A stretch of 52,180 nucleotides of DNA, taken from positions 1-52,180 of the forward strand of contig UQBC01000017.1 of assembly GCA_900539195.1 (NCBI GenBank). The letters are read 5' to 3'. This stretch comes from an uncultured Oscillospiraceae bacterium. GTDB taxonomy: Bacteria; Bacillota; Clostridia; Oscillospirales; Ruminococcaceae. Below are positions 34,233 to 42,375 of the stretch, in pieces; the first letter of the stretch is position 1; every line of letters starts with the position of its first letter. Under the pieces are notes generated by a model, which was not told where the DNA came from, searched no databases, and worked only from the letters and a program-made list of their open reading frames with translations. The translations under genes and the position numbers were made by a program.

Positions 34233-34637
34233 ATGGCAAAGGCAACCGCTACTAAGAAGCCTGTAGTACGCAGACGTCGTGAGCGCAAGAACATTGAAAA
34301 CGGTTCAGCTCATATCCAGTCTACGTTCAATAATACGATAGTTACTATCACAGATCTTCAGGGCAACACATTATCATGGGCATCTGCCGGTGAAATGGGT
34401 TTCAGAGGCTCAAGAAAGTCAACTCCTTTCGCAGCTCAGACAGCCGCTGAAACAGCAGCTAAGGCAGCTATGGAACACGGTCTGAAGACTGTAGAAGTTT
34501 ACGTTAAGGGTCCCGGATCCGGACGTGAAGCAGCTATCCGTGCATTACAGGCAGCAGGTCTTGAGGTTAGACTTATCAAGGATGTAACTCCTATTCCTCA
34601 CAATGGATGCCGTCCTCCCAAGAGAAGACGTGTATAA
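34233..34637 (+). CDS. rpsK: 30S ribosomal protein S11
   Basis: A 134-residue protein of the 30S platform. NTIVTITDLQGNTLSWASAG and VKGPGSGREAAIRAL are diagnostic, as is the basic C-terminus ending RPPKRRRV. GGAAAGGTGG precedes the ATG. The 87-bp gap to rpsD contains a small hairpin, GAAGG/CCTTC. Confidence 0.97.
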   Translation: MAKATATKKPVVRRRRERKNIENGSAHIQSTFNNTIVTITDLQGNTLSWASAGEMGFRGSRKSTPFAAQTAAETAAKAAMEHGLKTVEVYVKGPGSGREAAIRALQAAGLEVRLIKDVTPIPHNGCRPPKRRRV

Positions 34638-34724
34638 TCATAAACTGAGTGTAGTTTACTCGGTGTCGCGGAAGGTATAATCCTTCAGAAACGATATTTA
34701 TTTAAAAAACGGAGGTACTGACAA

Positions 34725-35321
34725 ATGGCAGTAGACAGACAGCCGGTCTTAAAGAGATGTAAGGCATTAGGCATATCCCCTATGGTACTGGGATACAGCA
34801 AGGAAACAAATCGTCACGCAAACGCTAACAACAGAAAGAAAGTTTCTGAGTATGGAATGCAGCTTAAGGAAAAGCAGAAGCTGAAGTTCATCTACGGCGT
34901 TCTCGAAAAGCAGTTCTATCACTACTACGAGATGGCAGTTAAGATGGAAGGCGTTGCAGGTGAAAACCTCATCAAGATTCTTGAATCAAGACTTGACAAC
35001 GTTGTATTCAGAATGGGTATGGCTATCACAAGAAGAGAAGCAAGACAGTTAGTAACACACGGTCACTTCACAGTAAACGGCAAGAAGGTTGATGTTCCTT
35101 CTTACAGAATCAAGCCCGGCGATGTTGTTGCAGTCAGCGAAACAAGCAAGAAGAGCCCTAAGTTCGCTCAGATCATCGAACAGACAAACGGCAGAATCGT
35201 ACCGTTATGGCTGGACGTAAATAAAGAGGCTATGACAGCCAAGGTTACTCGTGAATTCAACAGAGATGAGCTTGACTATGAAATAGCTGAGCACCTGATC
35301 ATCGAGTTATATTCAAAATAA
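34725..35321 (+). CDS. rpsD: 30S ribosomal protein S4
   Basis: A 198-residue primary 16S rRNA-binding protein and assembly initiator. The S4 RNA-binding domain has LESRLDNVVFRMGMAITRREARQ in two halves. GHFTVNGKKVDVPSYRIKPGD follows, split across the beta hairpin. It lacks the N-terminal zinc-cysteine cluster of some S4 proteins. Its place between rpsK and rpoA differs from B. subtilis, where rpsD is elsewhere. CGGAGG precedes the ATG. Confidence 0.97.
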   Translation: MAVDRQPVLKRCKALGISPMVLGYSKETNRHANANNRKKVSEYGMQLKEKQKLKFIYGVLEKQFYHYYEMAVKMEGVAGENLIKILESRLDNVVFRMGMAITRREARQLVTHGHFTVNGKKVDVPSYRIKPGDVVAVSETSKKSPKFAQIIEQTNGRIVPLWLDVNKEAMTAKVTREFNRDELDYEIAEHLIIELYSK

Positions 35322-35377
35322 TCTCGTCGAGCAGTATTGCGAAAACTCTTCATACTGTGGATATCACGGTATGTATC

Positions 35378-35455
35378 GGTTATTTTTAATTTACAATTCC
35401 GCACTGAGATATGTGCGGAGGGCAATGCCCGCCAAATCGTAATTTAAAATTAACC
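35378..35455. repeat. Imperfect terminal inverted repeat element between rpsD and rpoA
   Basis: GGTTATTTTTAATTTACAATT (35378-35398) and the complement of AATCGTAATTTAAAATTAACC (35435-35455) match at 18 of 21 positions. The centre holds two perfect hairpins, CCGCAC/GTGCGG (35399-35418) and GGGCAATGCCC (35420-35430). The whole could fold as a three-way cruciform. It looks like a small MITE-type insertion or a structured gap in the operon. No target duplication is evident. Confidence 0.55.
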
Positions 35456-35490
35456 GGGCGGTTCCCCCGCAAAAGGGGGATACAGCCCGT
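35455..35490 (+). promoter_or_regulatory. GC-rich hairpin before rpoA
   Basis: CGGGC...GCCCG encloses CCCCC/GGGGG (from TTCCCCCGCAAAAGGGGGA). There is no T run, so transcription should pass. It lies about 55 bp before the rpoA start and could influence RNA processing or rpoA translation. Confidence 0.45.
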
Positions 35491-35545
35491 TCGTACATCG
35501 TTAACCCGATGAAACATCTGACAAACTTGTGGGAGGGTAAACCAA

Positions 35546-36505
35546 ATGCTTGAAAAAATCGAAAAGCCTGTGATCGAGACCGTTAAGTTAAAACCCGATG
35601 GAACCTATGGTATGTTTACACTTGAGCCTCTGGAATGTGGTTACGGCAACACACTTGGCAACAGCCTGCGTCGTGTTCTGCTCTCTTCACTTCCCGGCGT
35701 TGCGGTAACGTCAGTCAAGATTGACGGCGTTCAGCACGAGTTTTCGACTATCCCCGGTGTTAAAGAGGATGTAACGGAAATTATCCTCAACATCAAGGGT
35801 CTCATTGCAAAAATGTATGGCGAATGCCCGAAAACAGTTTATATTGAAGCTGAGGGCGAGTGCGATGTTACTGCCGGCGACATAAAGACCGACAGTGAGA
35901 TTGAAATCCTCGACCCCGGTATGCATATAGCTACCCTCGGCCCCGGAGCTAAGCTCTATATGGAGATTACTCTTGACAAGGGCAGAGGATATGTGTCTGC
36001 TGAAAAGAACAAGCAGCAGCTTCAGCCGGTAATCGGCATAATTGCTGTCGACAGCATTTATACACCTGTTTTAAAGGTGAATTATACAGTTGAGAACACC
36101 CGTGTAGGACAGCGTACCGACTATGACAAGCTCATACTTGAGGTATGGACAGACGGTACAATTTCTGCAAAAGAGGCAGTCTCATACGCCGCTAAGCTTC
36201 TGGTAGATCATCTTCAGCCGTTCGTTGAGCTGTCTGATGAAGCTATACAGCCTGAGCTTATGGCAGACAAGAGCGAGTCGGGCAAGGATAAGCTCCTCGA
36301 AATGACTATCGATGACCTTGACCTTTCCGTACGTTCATTCAACTGCTTAAAGCGTGCAAACATCAACACCGTTGACGATCTTATCAACAAGTCGCAGGGT
36401 GATATGATGAAGGTTAGAAACTTAGGCAAGAAGTCGTTTGAGGAAGTCAGAGCAAAGCTCCAGTCTTTAGGCTTTGACCTTGCAAGCGACGATGACAACA
36501 ATTGA
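35546..36505 (+). CDS. rpoA: RNA polymerase alpha subunit
   Basis: A protein of 319 residues that assembles the polymerase core and contacts UP elements and activators. The N-terminal domain has GYGNTLGNSLRRVLLSSLPG, and the C-terminal domain has LELSVRS-like LDLSVRSFNCLKRANI and KVRNLGKKSFEEVRAKL. The length is normal. GGAGGGTAAACC precedes the ATG. The 224-bp gap from rpsD is the largest inside the cluster and holds the repeat and hairpin described above. Confidence 0.97.
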   Translation: MLEKIEKPVIETVKLKPDGTYGMFTLEPLECGYGNTLGNSLRRVLLSSLPGVAVTSVKIDGVQHEFSTIPGVKEDVTEIILNIKGLIAKMYGECPKTVYIEAEGECDVTAGDIKTDSEIEILDPGMHIATLGPGAKLYMEITLDKGRGYVSAEKNKQQLQPVIGIIAVDSIYTPVLKVNYTVENTRVGQRTDYDKLILEVWTDGTISAKEAVSYAAKLLVDHLQPFVELSDEAIQPELMADKSESGKDKLLEMTIDDLDLSVRSFNCLKRANINTVDDLINKSQGDMMKVRNLGKKSFEEVRAKLQSLGFDLASDDDNN

Positions 36506-36542
36506 CAAGTGACTTTCAATTTGTCTGAAAGGAGAAATATCC

Positions 36543-36884
36543 ATGGCAGGTTCAAGAAAACTGGGAAGAACCAGTGATCACAGAAAGGCTATGCTCAGAG
36601 GTATGGTAACACTGCTTCTTGAAAAGGGCAAGATTGTTACTACAGTTGCAAGAGCTAAGGAAGTTCGCAGTGCAGCTGAAAAGATGATCACTCTCGGCAA
36701 GGCCGGCACACTGCATACAAAGCGTCAGGTTTACAGCTACATCACTAAGGAAGACGTAGCTAAGAAACTGTTTGATGATATAGCACCCAAGTACGCTGAC
36801 AAGAACGGCGGTTACACACGCATCATCAAGATCGGCCCCAGAAGAGGCGACGCAGCAGAGATGGCTGTTATCGAATTAGTTTAA
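36543..36884 (+). CDS. rplQ: 50S ribosomal protein L17
   Basis: A 113-residue protein near the exit tunnel and the last gene of the cluster. RKLGRTSDHRKAMLRGMV and PRRGDAAEMAVIELV are diagnostic. AAAGGAG precedes the ATG. Unlike in many Firmicutes, no ecf transporter genes follow. A terminator stands 22 bp after the stop. Confidence 0.97.
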   Translation: MAGSRKLGRTSDHRKAMLRGMVTLLLEKGKIVTTVARAKEVRSAAEKMITLGKAGTLHTKRQVYSYITKEDVAKKLFDDIAPKYADKNGGYTRIIKIGPRRGDAAEMAVIELV

Positions 36885-36905
36885 TTTGATATAATTAAAT
36901 AGCTT

Positions 36906-36933
36906 ACGCCCACCGAAAGGTGGGCGTTGTTGT
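36906..36933 (+). terminator. Terminator of the ribosomal protein cluster
   Basis: ACGCCCACC and GGTGGGCGT form a perfect 9-bp stem with a GAAA loop, followed by TGTTGTTT. Confidence 0.85.
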
Positions 36934-37054
36934 TTATACGCCATTGATATGATTCAGTATAATAGAAAAAGAAGTTCACGCAGTTTCACATTTAAGAAAA
37001 GATAATTTCTAAGCATAATCCGGTATGCAAAGGTGCGTTATCAACAAATTTTGC

Positions 37055-37083
37055 TTGAAATAGAGTGGATTTTATGTTAAAAT
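37055..37083 (+). promoter_or_regulatory. Promoter of the membrane protein-dacA-like-tsaD group
   Basis: TTGAAA (37055-37060) and TAAAAT (37078-37083) with a 17-bp spacer, about 48 bp before the TTG start at 37131. Confidence 0.75.
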
Positions 37084-37130
37084 AAAATAAGTATGTTATA
37101 AGCTACTTGATAGCAGAAAAGAGGTACAAT

Positions 37131-37670
37131 TTGGATACATTTGGTGAACAGCTTGTCAAAAAGGCAACTACCGGCGCAGACTGGGCAAAGAGAATAGGAC
37201 TTACTGTCCTGGGACTTATCGTTGCAACAGCTCTTATGTGGCTTTCGTTCTTTACAGGATTTATGGTGCTGACGCTTATTTCGGTGGGCGCGCTTTTCGG
37301 TCTTGTATGGTTGCTGACCGGTATGAGCTATGAGTATGAGTATATACTTACGAACGATGACCTTGACATTGACAAGATCACGGGAAAAAGAAAAAGAAAG
37401 CGCCTTATCACACTCAAGATGAATACGGTTGAAGAGTTTGGTGTATATGACGGCACTAACGGAACAAATGCAGACGCTACGGTCATTGCTTCTGACGGAA
37501 CTAATGTAAACGCATATTATCTTATAGCAAAGCATAAGACCCACGGCAAAACGATGCTCATTTTTTCGCCGGACAAGAGAATGACAGAAATGATACTTGA
37601 AACACTGCCCTATAAGATAAAGCAGGAAGCAAAACAGCGTATTGAAACAACAAATCAGAGTGAAGAATGA
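37131..37670 (+). CDS. Small membrane protein, probably DUF6106 family
   Basis: A protein of 179 residues with two adjacent membrane segments at about residues 20-60 (LTVLGLIVATALMWLS, then TLISVGALFGLVWLL) and a soluble C-terminal domain starting with YEYEYILTNDDLDIDKI, where a KRKRKR basic patch follows. That pattern recalls DUF6106 proteins of Clostridia, recognised by eye. Function unknown. A TTG at 37131 with AAGAGG 7 nt upstream is the likely start, since the frame further left has no ribosome site. Its stop codon overlaps the next start (ATGA), so it is coupled to the carboxypeptidase gene. Confidence 0.65.
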   Translation: MDTFGEQLVKKATTGADWAKRIGLTVLGLIVATALMWLSFFTGFMVLTLISVGALFGLVWLLTGMSYEYEYILTNDDLDIDKITGKRKRKRLITLKMNTVEEFGVYDGTNGTNADATVIASDGTNVNAYYLIAKHKTHGKTMLIFSPDKRMTEMILETLPYKIKQEAKQRIETTNQSEE

Positions 37671-38764
37671 TCGCAGACCTATTCAGAGGATATTTGACAA
37701 CGATGTTCAATAAAAAGCACAAAATCAGAACGGCACTCTTATGTGTGCTTACTTTAGCGGTAGTTGCGGCAGGCGCAGGTTGCGGAAGTGTTGACCTGAC
37801 AATGGACGGCAGGAGCAGTAATGCACAAGGCAGCGCACAGACGGCGGTAAGTGTTGTAAAGCCAGTACAGACAACGGCAGAAACAACAACGGCAGTGACA
37901 ACGACAACAGTTGCAACAACTGCGGTACCTGAACCCGAGCCGGTCTATGGCGATAATTTTGTAGGCAGTCGCGCGGCGATATGTTATGACCTTACGGAAG
38001 AGAAAATAATATATTCCAAGAATGCCGATGAGCTTGTTTACCCGGCAAGCACAACAAAGCTTCTTACTGCGCTGACAGCTATTGAATATACTTCACCCGA
38101 GTACATATATTATGTCGGAAGCGAACTTGAATTTGTTGCCGAGGATTCAAGTATGTCGTGGATCTCGCAGGGTTCAAGCCTTTGCAGAAATGCTATACTT
38201 ACTGCTATGCTGGCACCGTCGGGAAATGATGCGGCATATACAATAGCTGTCAATGTTGCAAGAAAAGTATATGGCAGTGATATCAGTGACAGAGAGGCAG
38301 TGGACTATTTTGCGGTGCTGATGAATGATTATGCTAAAAAGCTCGGCGCAGAAAATACACATTTTACAGTGCCTGACGGATATCATGATGATAATCATTA
38401 TACAACGGCATCGGATATGCTGAAATTTGCGATTGCTGCGACAAAGAGCAGTACAATATGTGATATTACTTGTCAGCCGCTTGCGATAGTATATGATGAA
38501 GAGGGCGGAGTACACAGCTGGGACAACGGCAACAAGCTCCTTACCGATACAACAATTCCGTATGAAGTATACGGCTTCAAGACAGGGTTTACCGATGAAG
38601 CGGGCTTCTGCTTTATAGGGTATGCGGGTATGGACGGTAAGAAAATCATCACGCTGACCTATGGCGGAGATGTTGAATACCGCTTTGCCGATACCAAGAA
38701 GCTGATGGATCTCGGCTTTGATATGTATGACGAAAACTATGACTACTACAGTGTAGCCGAATAA
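37667..38764 (+). CDS. D-alanyl-D-alanine carboxypeptidase (DacA/DacF-type serine peptidase)
   Basis: A 365-residue penicillin-binding protein that trims the terminal D-Ala from wall peptides. The catalytic motifs are in order: STTK in YPASTTKLLTAL, SGN in APSGNDAAY and KTG in GFKTGFTDEAG. An N-terminal hydrophobic segment ends GAGCGS, so it is likely a lipoprotein or signal-anchored, followed by a Thr-rich linker. It lacks the long C-terminal beta domain of DacA. The ATG at 37667 overlaps the previous stop. An ATG at 37703 is a possible alternative that keeps the signal sequence. Confidence 0.88.
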   Translation: MIADLFRGYLTTMFNKKHKIRTALLCVLTLAVVAAGAGCGSVDLTMDGRSSNAQGSAQTAVSVVKPVQTTAETTTAVTTTTVATTAVPEPEPVYGDNFVGSRAAICYDLTEEKIIYSKNADELVYPASTTKLLTALTAIEYTSPEYIYYVGSELEFVAEDSSMSWISQGSSLCRNAILTAMLAPSGNDAAYTIAVNVARKVYGSDISDREAVDYFAVLMNDYAKKLGAENTHFTVPDGYHDDNHYTTASDMLKFAIAATKSSTICDITCQPLAIVYDEEGGVHSWDNGNKLLTDTTIPYEVYGFKTGFTDEAGFCFIGYAGMDGKKIITLTYGGDVEYRFADTKKLMDLGFDMYDENYDYYSVAE

Positions 38765-38779
38765 GCAAGGAAGATAAAG

Positions 38780-39787
38780 ATGAAGATATTATCTATAGAA
38801 AGCTCCTGTGACGAAACAGCGGCGGCAATAACCGAGGACGGAAGAAAAGTAATTTCGTCGGTTATAGCCACTCAGATAGACGAACACAAGCTGTACGGCG
38901 GAGTAGTACCCGAAATTGCTTCACGCAGACATTGCGAGAATATAACCGGAGTATGTGCCGAGGCTCTTGAAAAGGCGGATATGACGCTTGACGAGATCGA
39001 CGCAATAGCGGTCACGAACGCACCCGGGCTTATAGGCGCACTGCTTGTCGGGGTGAACTTTGCAAAGGGGCTTGCGCTTGCAAAAAACAAGCCGCTTATC
39101 GCTGTGCATCATATCAAGGGGCATATAGCGGCAAACTACATAACGCACCCTGAACTTGAGCCGCCGTATCTGTGTCTTGTGGTTTCGGGCGGACACAGCC
39201 ATATAGTAAAGGTAAACAGCTATACGGAGCTTGAAACGGTAGGTAAGACGACCGATGATGCGGCAGGTGAGGCATTCGACAAAGCCGCAAGAGCAATGGG
39301 ATTTCAGTATCCGGGCGGAGTGCATATCGACAGAGCGGCAAAACAGGGCGACGCAAAGAAGTATAAGCTGCCAAGACCTGCAACCAAAAATCCGTATGAT
39401 TTCAGCTTTTCCGGACTTAAAACCGCTGTTATCAACCTTATACACAACAACGAACAAAAGGGCATTGAAACGCATGTAAATTCGCTTGCCGCCAGCTTTC
39501 AGGACACTATAACGTCTATACTTGCGGAAAAATTCATGGCGGCGGCTGATGAGCTTGGTTACACAAAGCTCGCACTTGCAGGCGGTGTAGCGGCAAACTC
39601 TATGCTCCGTGACAAGCTGTCGGAAATGGCGAGTGCCTGCGGCAAGCAGTTCTATATGCCTGATATTTCGCTATGCGGCGATAATGCGGCTATGATAGGC
39701 TGTCAGGGATATTATGAGTATCTGGCAGGAAATACGGCTGATATGTCGCTGAATGCGTATGCTACAAAGAAGCTGCATATGCTGTAA
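38780..39787 (+). CDS. tsaD: tRNA N6-adenosine threonylcarbamoyltransferase
   Basis: A 335-residue cytoplasmic enzyme that makes the t6A modification at tRNA position 37 together with TsaB, TsaC and TsaE. The start ILSIESSCDETAAAI, metal ligands in VHHIKGHIAAN (two His), GGHSHIV and GGVAANSMLR are all typical. The length is complete. It follows the carboxypeptidase by 15 bp. The bidirectional terminator at 39815 closes the group. Confidence 0.96.
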   Translation: MKILSIESSCDETAAAITEDGRKVISSVIATQIDEHKLYGGVVPEIASRRHCENITGVCAEALEKADMTLDEIDAIAVTNAPGLIGALLVGVNFAKGLALAKNKPLIAVHHIKGHIAANYITHPELEPPYLCLVVSGGHSHIVKVNSYTELETVGKTTDDAAGEAFDKAARAMGFQYPGGVHIDRAAKQGDAKKYKLPRPATKNPYDFSFSGLKTAVINLIHNNEQKGIETHVNSLAASFQDTITSILAEKFMAAADELGYTKLALAGGVAANSMLRDKLSEMASACGKQFYMPDISLCGDNAAMIGCQGYYEYLAGNTADMSLNAYATKKLHML

Positions 39788-39814
39788 AATATAGATTTAT
39801 ATAAACAAAAAGCA

Positions 39815-39849
39815 ATCCGCCGTCAACGGTTAATTCCGTGACGGCGGAT
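39815..39849. terminator. Bidirectional terminator between tsaD and the minus-strand lipoproteins
   Basis: ATCCGCCGTCA (39815-39825) and TGACGGCGGAT (39839-39849) form a perfect 11-bp stem. An A-rich stretch lies to the left, which gives T on the minus strand. Confidence 0.75.
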
Positions 39850-39876
39850 AATTTGATATTAAAACGGATTTTCCGA

Positions 39877-40500
39877 TCATATAGCGTCAAGATTCAATGT
39901 CCAGCTGTTTATCTTATATGTTCCGTTATCGAGCAGATATTCTATCTTCGCGCTGCGGTGAGCCTCGTACAAGTCGAGATAAGGCACTGTTGCGGTAAAG
40001 CCTGTATCGGTAATATCGGAAATGACGCAGGCTGTAGTATCCCATATATTCTTTCCGTCGGAAACAGCGTCGGTATTTTTGTACAGCTTGCCGTTTATAT
40101 CCTTGTAGAATGCGGTTTCGTCCGCAAGGTTCTTATAGAACGTACTGTCAAGATATTCTTTTGTGAAATACTTCTCGGTATCGGCTTTAAGCGAGGCTAG
40201 AGTATCATAAACGCTTTCTGTGGGAGAGTAGCAAAAGCCGTTATCATCAGTTACCGATGCGGAATTATCTACAGGCAGGCTGCAACGGTTATAGATAGCG
40301 TAAAACTTGTCCGCTATTGGCATATTCAGCTTTACGGTTTCTTTGGCGGCTTCTTCGGTCAGTGCGGTTGTTTTATCCTCAGACGATACCGCAGAACTGC
40401 TCTCATGCTGTGATACGGCAGACGGTGTATTCTCGGTCGCACAGGCAGTAAACAGGACGGCTGTAACGGCTAAGGCGATGAGTGCTATCTTCTTTTTCAT
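39877..40500 (-). CDS. Lipoprotein, perhaps IseA-like
   Basis: A protein of 207 residues. The signal peptide ends FTACAT (lipobox Cys near residue 20). A Ser/Glu linker to about 55 is followed by a domain with YAIYNRC, SPTESVYDTLASLKADTEKY, YLDSTFY and FYKDINGKLYKN. The YDTLASLKADTEKYF and DINGKLY pattern resembles the IseA family of DL-endopeptidase inhibitors, but this is a weak match by eye. If correct it would restrain wall hydrolases outside the cell. It follows the transglutaminase-like lipoprotein gene by 13 bp in the same direction. Its ribosome site is ACGGAGGAAA. Confidence 0.6.
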   Translation of the reverse strand: MKKKIALIALAVTAVLFTACATENTPSAVSQHESSSAVSSEDKTTALTEEAAKETVKLNMPIADKFYAIYNRCSLPVDNSASVTDDNGFCYSPTESVYDTLASLKADTEKYFTKEYLDSTFYKNLADETAFYKDINGKLYKNTDAVSDGKNIWDTTACVISDITDTGFTATVPYLDLYEAHRSAKIEYLLDNGTYKINSWTLNLDAI

Positions 40501-40513
40501 ATTTTCCTCCGTG

Positions 40514-41566
40514 TCAGTTGAATATGTAGTATTTGCCGATTTCGTTATAAGTACGCATAAAACGTGAGCTTCCCGAGTAACCTTCGTTTATAAGTATCTT
40601 TTCAATTGCGGGGTCGAATATATACGTTGTGCCTTTTATATCAATCTCTGCCCAGCTATGATCGCTTGCCCCTCCGGCGGGATTTGTGTGATACCCATAT
40701 ATCATACGGGTGTCAAAGCCAAGCGAACGTGTCATATATTTGAATGCAGAGGTAAAATCATAACACACACCATACTTGTTATCAATTATAAAGCAGGCGT
40801 AAAGCTGTTCGGTATACTGCTTTTTGCTTTGAGGTATAAGCAGAGTTCTTTCTATATAGCTCGATTGCATAAGATAATCGTATACAGCTTTCAGCTTTTG
40901 TTTGTCGCTCATATTCTTTGTGATTATCTTGTTGAGTATCGGCTGTATTTTTTCGTCAAGCGGTTCATATCCCGATGAGATATATTTGCCTTTCTTTATC
41001 GGGGTCTGCTTATTTGCCGTTGTAACTGCCGCAGGGACGGTCGTTTCGGGCGGCAGTGTTGTGGCAGTCGTTGTCCGGATAACTGTTTTTTCGCTGCTGA
41101 GGTAATCGCAGTGAATAAATCTGCCGTTTTCCAGCTTATAATAATCAGTGTCGGTTATCGCTACTACCTTTACCTTATCGTTTATCATATATAAATCGGC
41201 GGTCGGAGCTCCGAGATATGCCTTTGTCCTGCTGTATACCGATGTATTGAGGTACATTTCTGCGGATTTTTTTGTTTCTTTCCATTTCGGCTCTGCCGTT
41301 GTGGCAGGAGTTGAAGCAGCGGTTGTCAAAACAGCGGTTGTTTCTTTTGCTTTTGTTGTTGTGACGGCGGTTGTAACGCTGACGGTGGTAGGAAGCGTGC
41401 TTTCCTCATATATTGTACTGCTTGTTGTGGCGGCTGAGGAGGTAAAGCCGGTTCCGCTTTGGTTGCCGTCAACATAAGCTACTCCCTCGGCTGAGCAGGC
41501 TGTGACGGAAAGAATGACCGACACGGCAAGAATAATCGCCGCTTTTTCATTTGTTGATCTTTTCAT
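40514..41566 (-). CDS. Lipoprotein with a transglutaminase-like domain
   Basis: A protein of 350 residues. The lipobox is VTACSA (Cys near 24). A long Thr/Ala/Val-rich linker runs to about 95, then an SH3-like part (residues 100-150), a second Thr-rich linker and the transglutaminase-like domain at about 205-345. The Cys-His-Asp triad is visible as YGVCYDFTSAF, SDHSWAEI and YIFDPAI. Proteins of this type are mostly peptidases or have unknown substrates. Its promoter is at 41612-41640. It probably forms a two-gene unit with the smaller lipoprotein. Confidence 0.78.
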   Translation of the reverse strand: MKRSTNEKAAIILAVSVILSVTACSAEGVAYVDGNQSGTGFTSSAATTSSTIYEESTLPTTVSVTTAVTTTKAKETTAVLTTAASTPATTAEPKWKETKKSAEMYLNTSVYSRTKAYLGAPTADLYMINDKVKVVAITDTDYYKLENGRFIHCDYLSSEKTVIRTTTATTLPPETTVPAAVTTANKQTPIKKGKYISSGYEPLDEKIQPILNKIITKNMSDKQKLKAVYDYLMQSSYIERTLLIPQSKKQYTEQLYACFIIDNKYGVCYDFTSAFKYMTRSLGFDTRMIYGYHTNPAGGASDHSWAEIDIKGTTYIFDPAIEKILINEGYSGSSRFMRTYNEIGKYYIFN

Positions 41567-41611
41567 TTTACCCTCTTGTTTTATCTGCGTATTATGAGAT
41601 ATTGTACTTGT

Positions 41612-41640
41612 ATTTTAACACAAGGGCTTCGATTAGTCAA
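41612..41640 (-). promoter_or_regulatory. Promoter of the minus-strand lipoprotein genes
   Basis: On the minus strand TTGACT (41640-41635) and TAAAAT (41617-41612) with 17 bp between, about 45 nt before the start at 41566. Confidence 0.8.
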
Positions 41641-41752
41641 CGGTATGTGTTACAAAAATCAACGGTTTGAAATCCGATATATGCTACACTTTAGATAAAT
41701 GAACTGTTTATTTTATGTTTTCAGATTGTTTATATTAATTACGGAGGCTCGG

Positions 41753-42073
41753 ATGGTTAAATTCGGAGAAAGAGTAAAGCAGTTAAGACTAAGTGCAGGC
41801 ATGACGCAGGAACAGCTGGCTGAAAGAATATGGGTGACAAAAGCGGCAATAAGCAATTATGAATTGTCGGAGCGTAACCCTTCTCCCGAAACGATAATCA
41901 AAATAGCCGGAGTATTCGGTGTTACGACAGACTATCTGTTGGGGCTTGAGGATAAGAGAAGCCGTACACTTGATATAAGCGGACTTTGCGAGGAGGATAT
42001 ACGCTTTTTGCAGTCTGCGGCGGCTCTGCTGAAAAAGAAAAACGCAGTGAAAAAATCTGTTGCAGAACATTGA
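41753..42073 (+). CDS. XRE-family helix-turn-helix regulator
   Basis: A 106-residue DNA-binding protein. The HTH is at about residues 5-60: VKQLRLSAGMTQEQLAERI, then TKAAISNYELSERNPSPETI, followed by YLLGLED, where the family's fold ends. There is a short basic tail and no extra sensor domain. The ATG at 41753 has CGGAGG 8 nt upstream. The frame open to 41699 has no ribosome site. It runs divergently from the lipoproteins and could control them or the RDAC-tcdA pair, but no operator was identified. Confidence 0.85.
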   Translation: MVKFGERVKQLRLSAGMTQEQLAERIWVTKAAISNYELSERNPSPETIIKIAGVFGVTTDYLLGLEDKRSRTLDISGLCEEDIRFLQSAAALLKKKNAVKKSVAEH

Positions 42074-42150
42074 CAGCCGCTGTATTACGATGTATAATAT
42101 CTATATTGTACATTAAACAGATAGAAACGGTAGACTTAAAGGAGCGACTT

Positions 42151-42375
42151 ATGGCAATAAGCATAACCGAAGCATCGGAGCTTAAAAGGGCGGTACTTGA
42201 CAATTTCGGCGTAACGCTGCATTTCCACGATGGCTGCGGAGGACAGTATTTCACGCTGGACGAGAGAAACGATGAGATAAAGCGTTTTATTGAGAGCTAC
42301 TTCGATAAAAAGGGAATGACCGTTACATTTATAGCAAGGGGAACACAGTTCTCTGTAGGAGGTAACAATGCTTGA
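42151..42375 (+). CDS. RDAC-type small protein
   Basis: A protein of 74 residues. The core LHFHDGCGGQYFTL corresponds to the RDACGGQ core that names the RDAC family of Clostridia, with His-Asp-Gly-Cys replacing Arg-Asp-Ala-Cys. The invariant Asp and Cys are kept. A helix (IKRFIESYFDKKGM) and a strand (VTFIARGTQFSV) follow. Function unknown. The Cys and the link to an E1-like enzyme gene hint at a sulfur or adenylate partner. The ATG at 42151 has AAAGGAG upstream, and the end overlaps tcdA by 8 bp. Confidence 0.65.
   Translation: MAISITEASELKRAVLDNFGVTLHFHDGCGGQYFTLDERNDEIKRFIESYFDKKGMTVTFIARGTQFSVGGNNA

Noticed and set aside
36214..36555. Antisense frames within rpoA and the ribosomal protein genes
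   Set aside because: Codon structure of the conserved genes creates long open antisense frames. None has its own signals.
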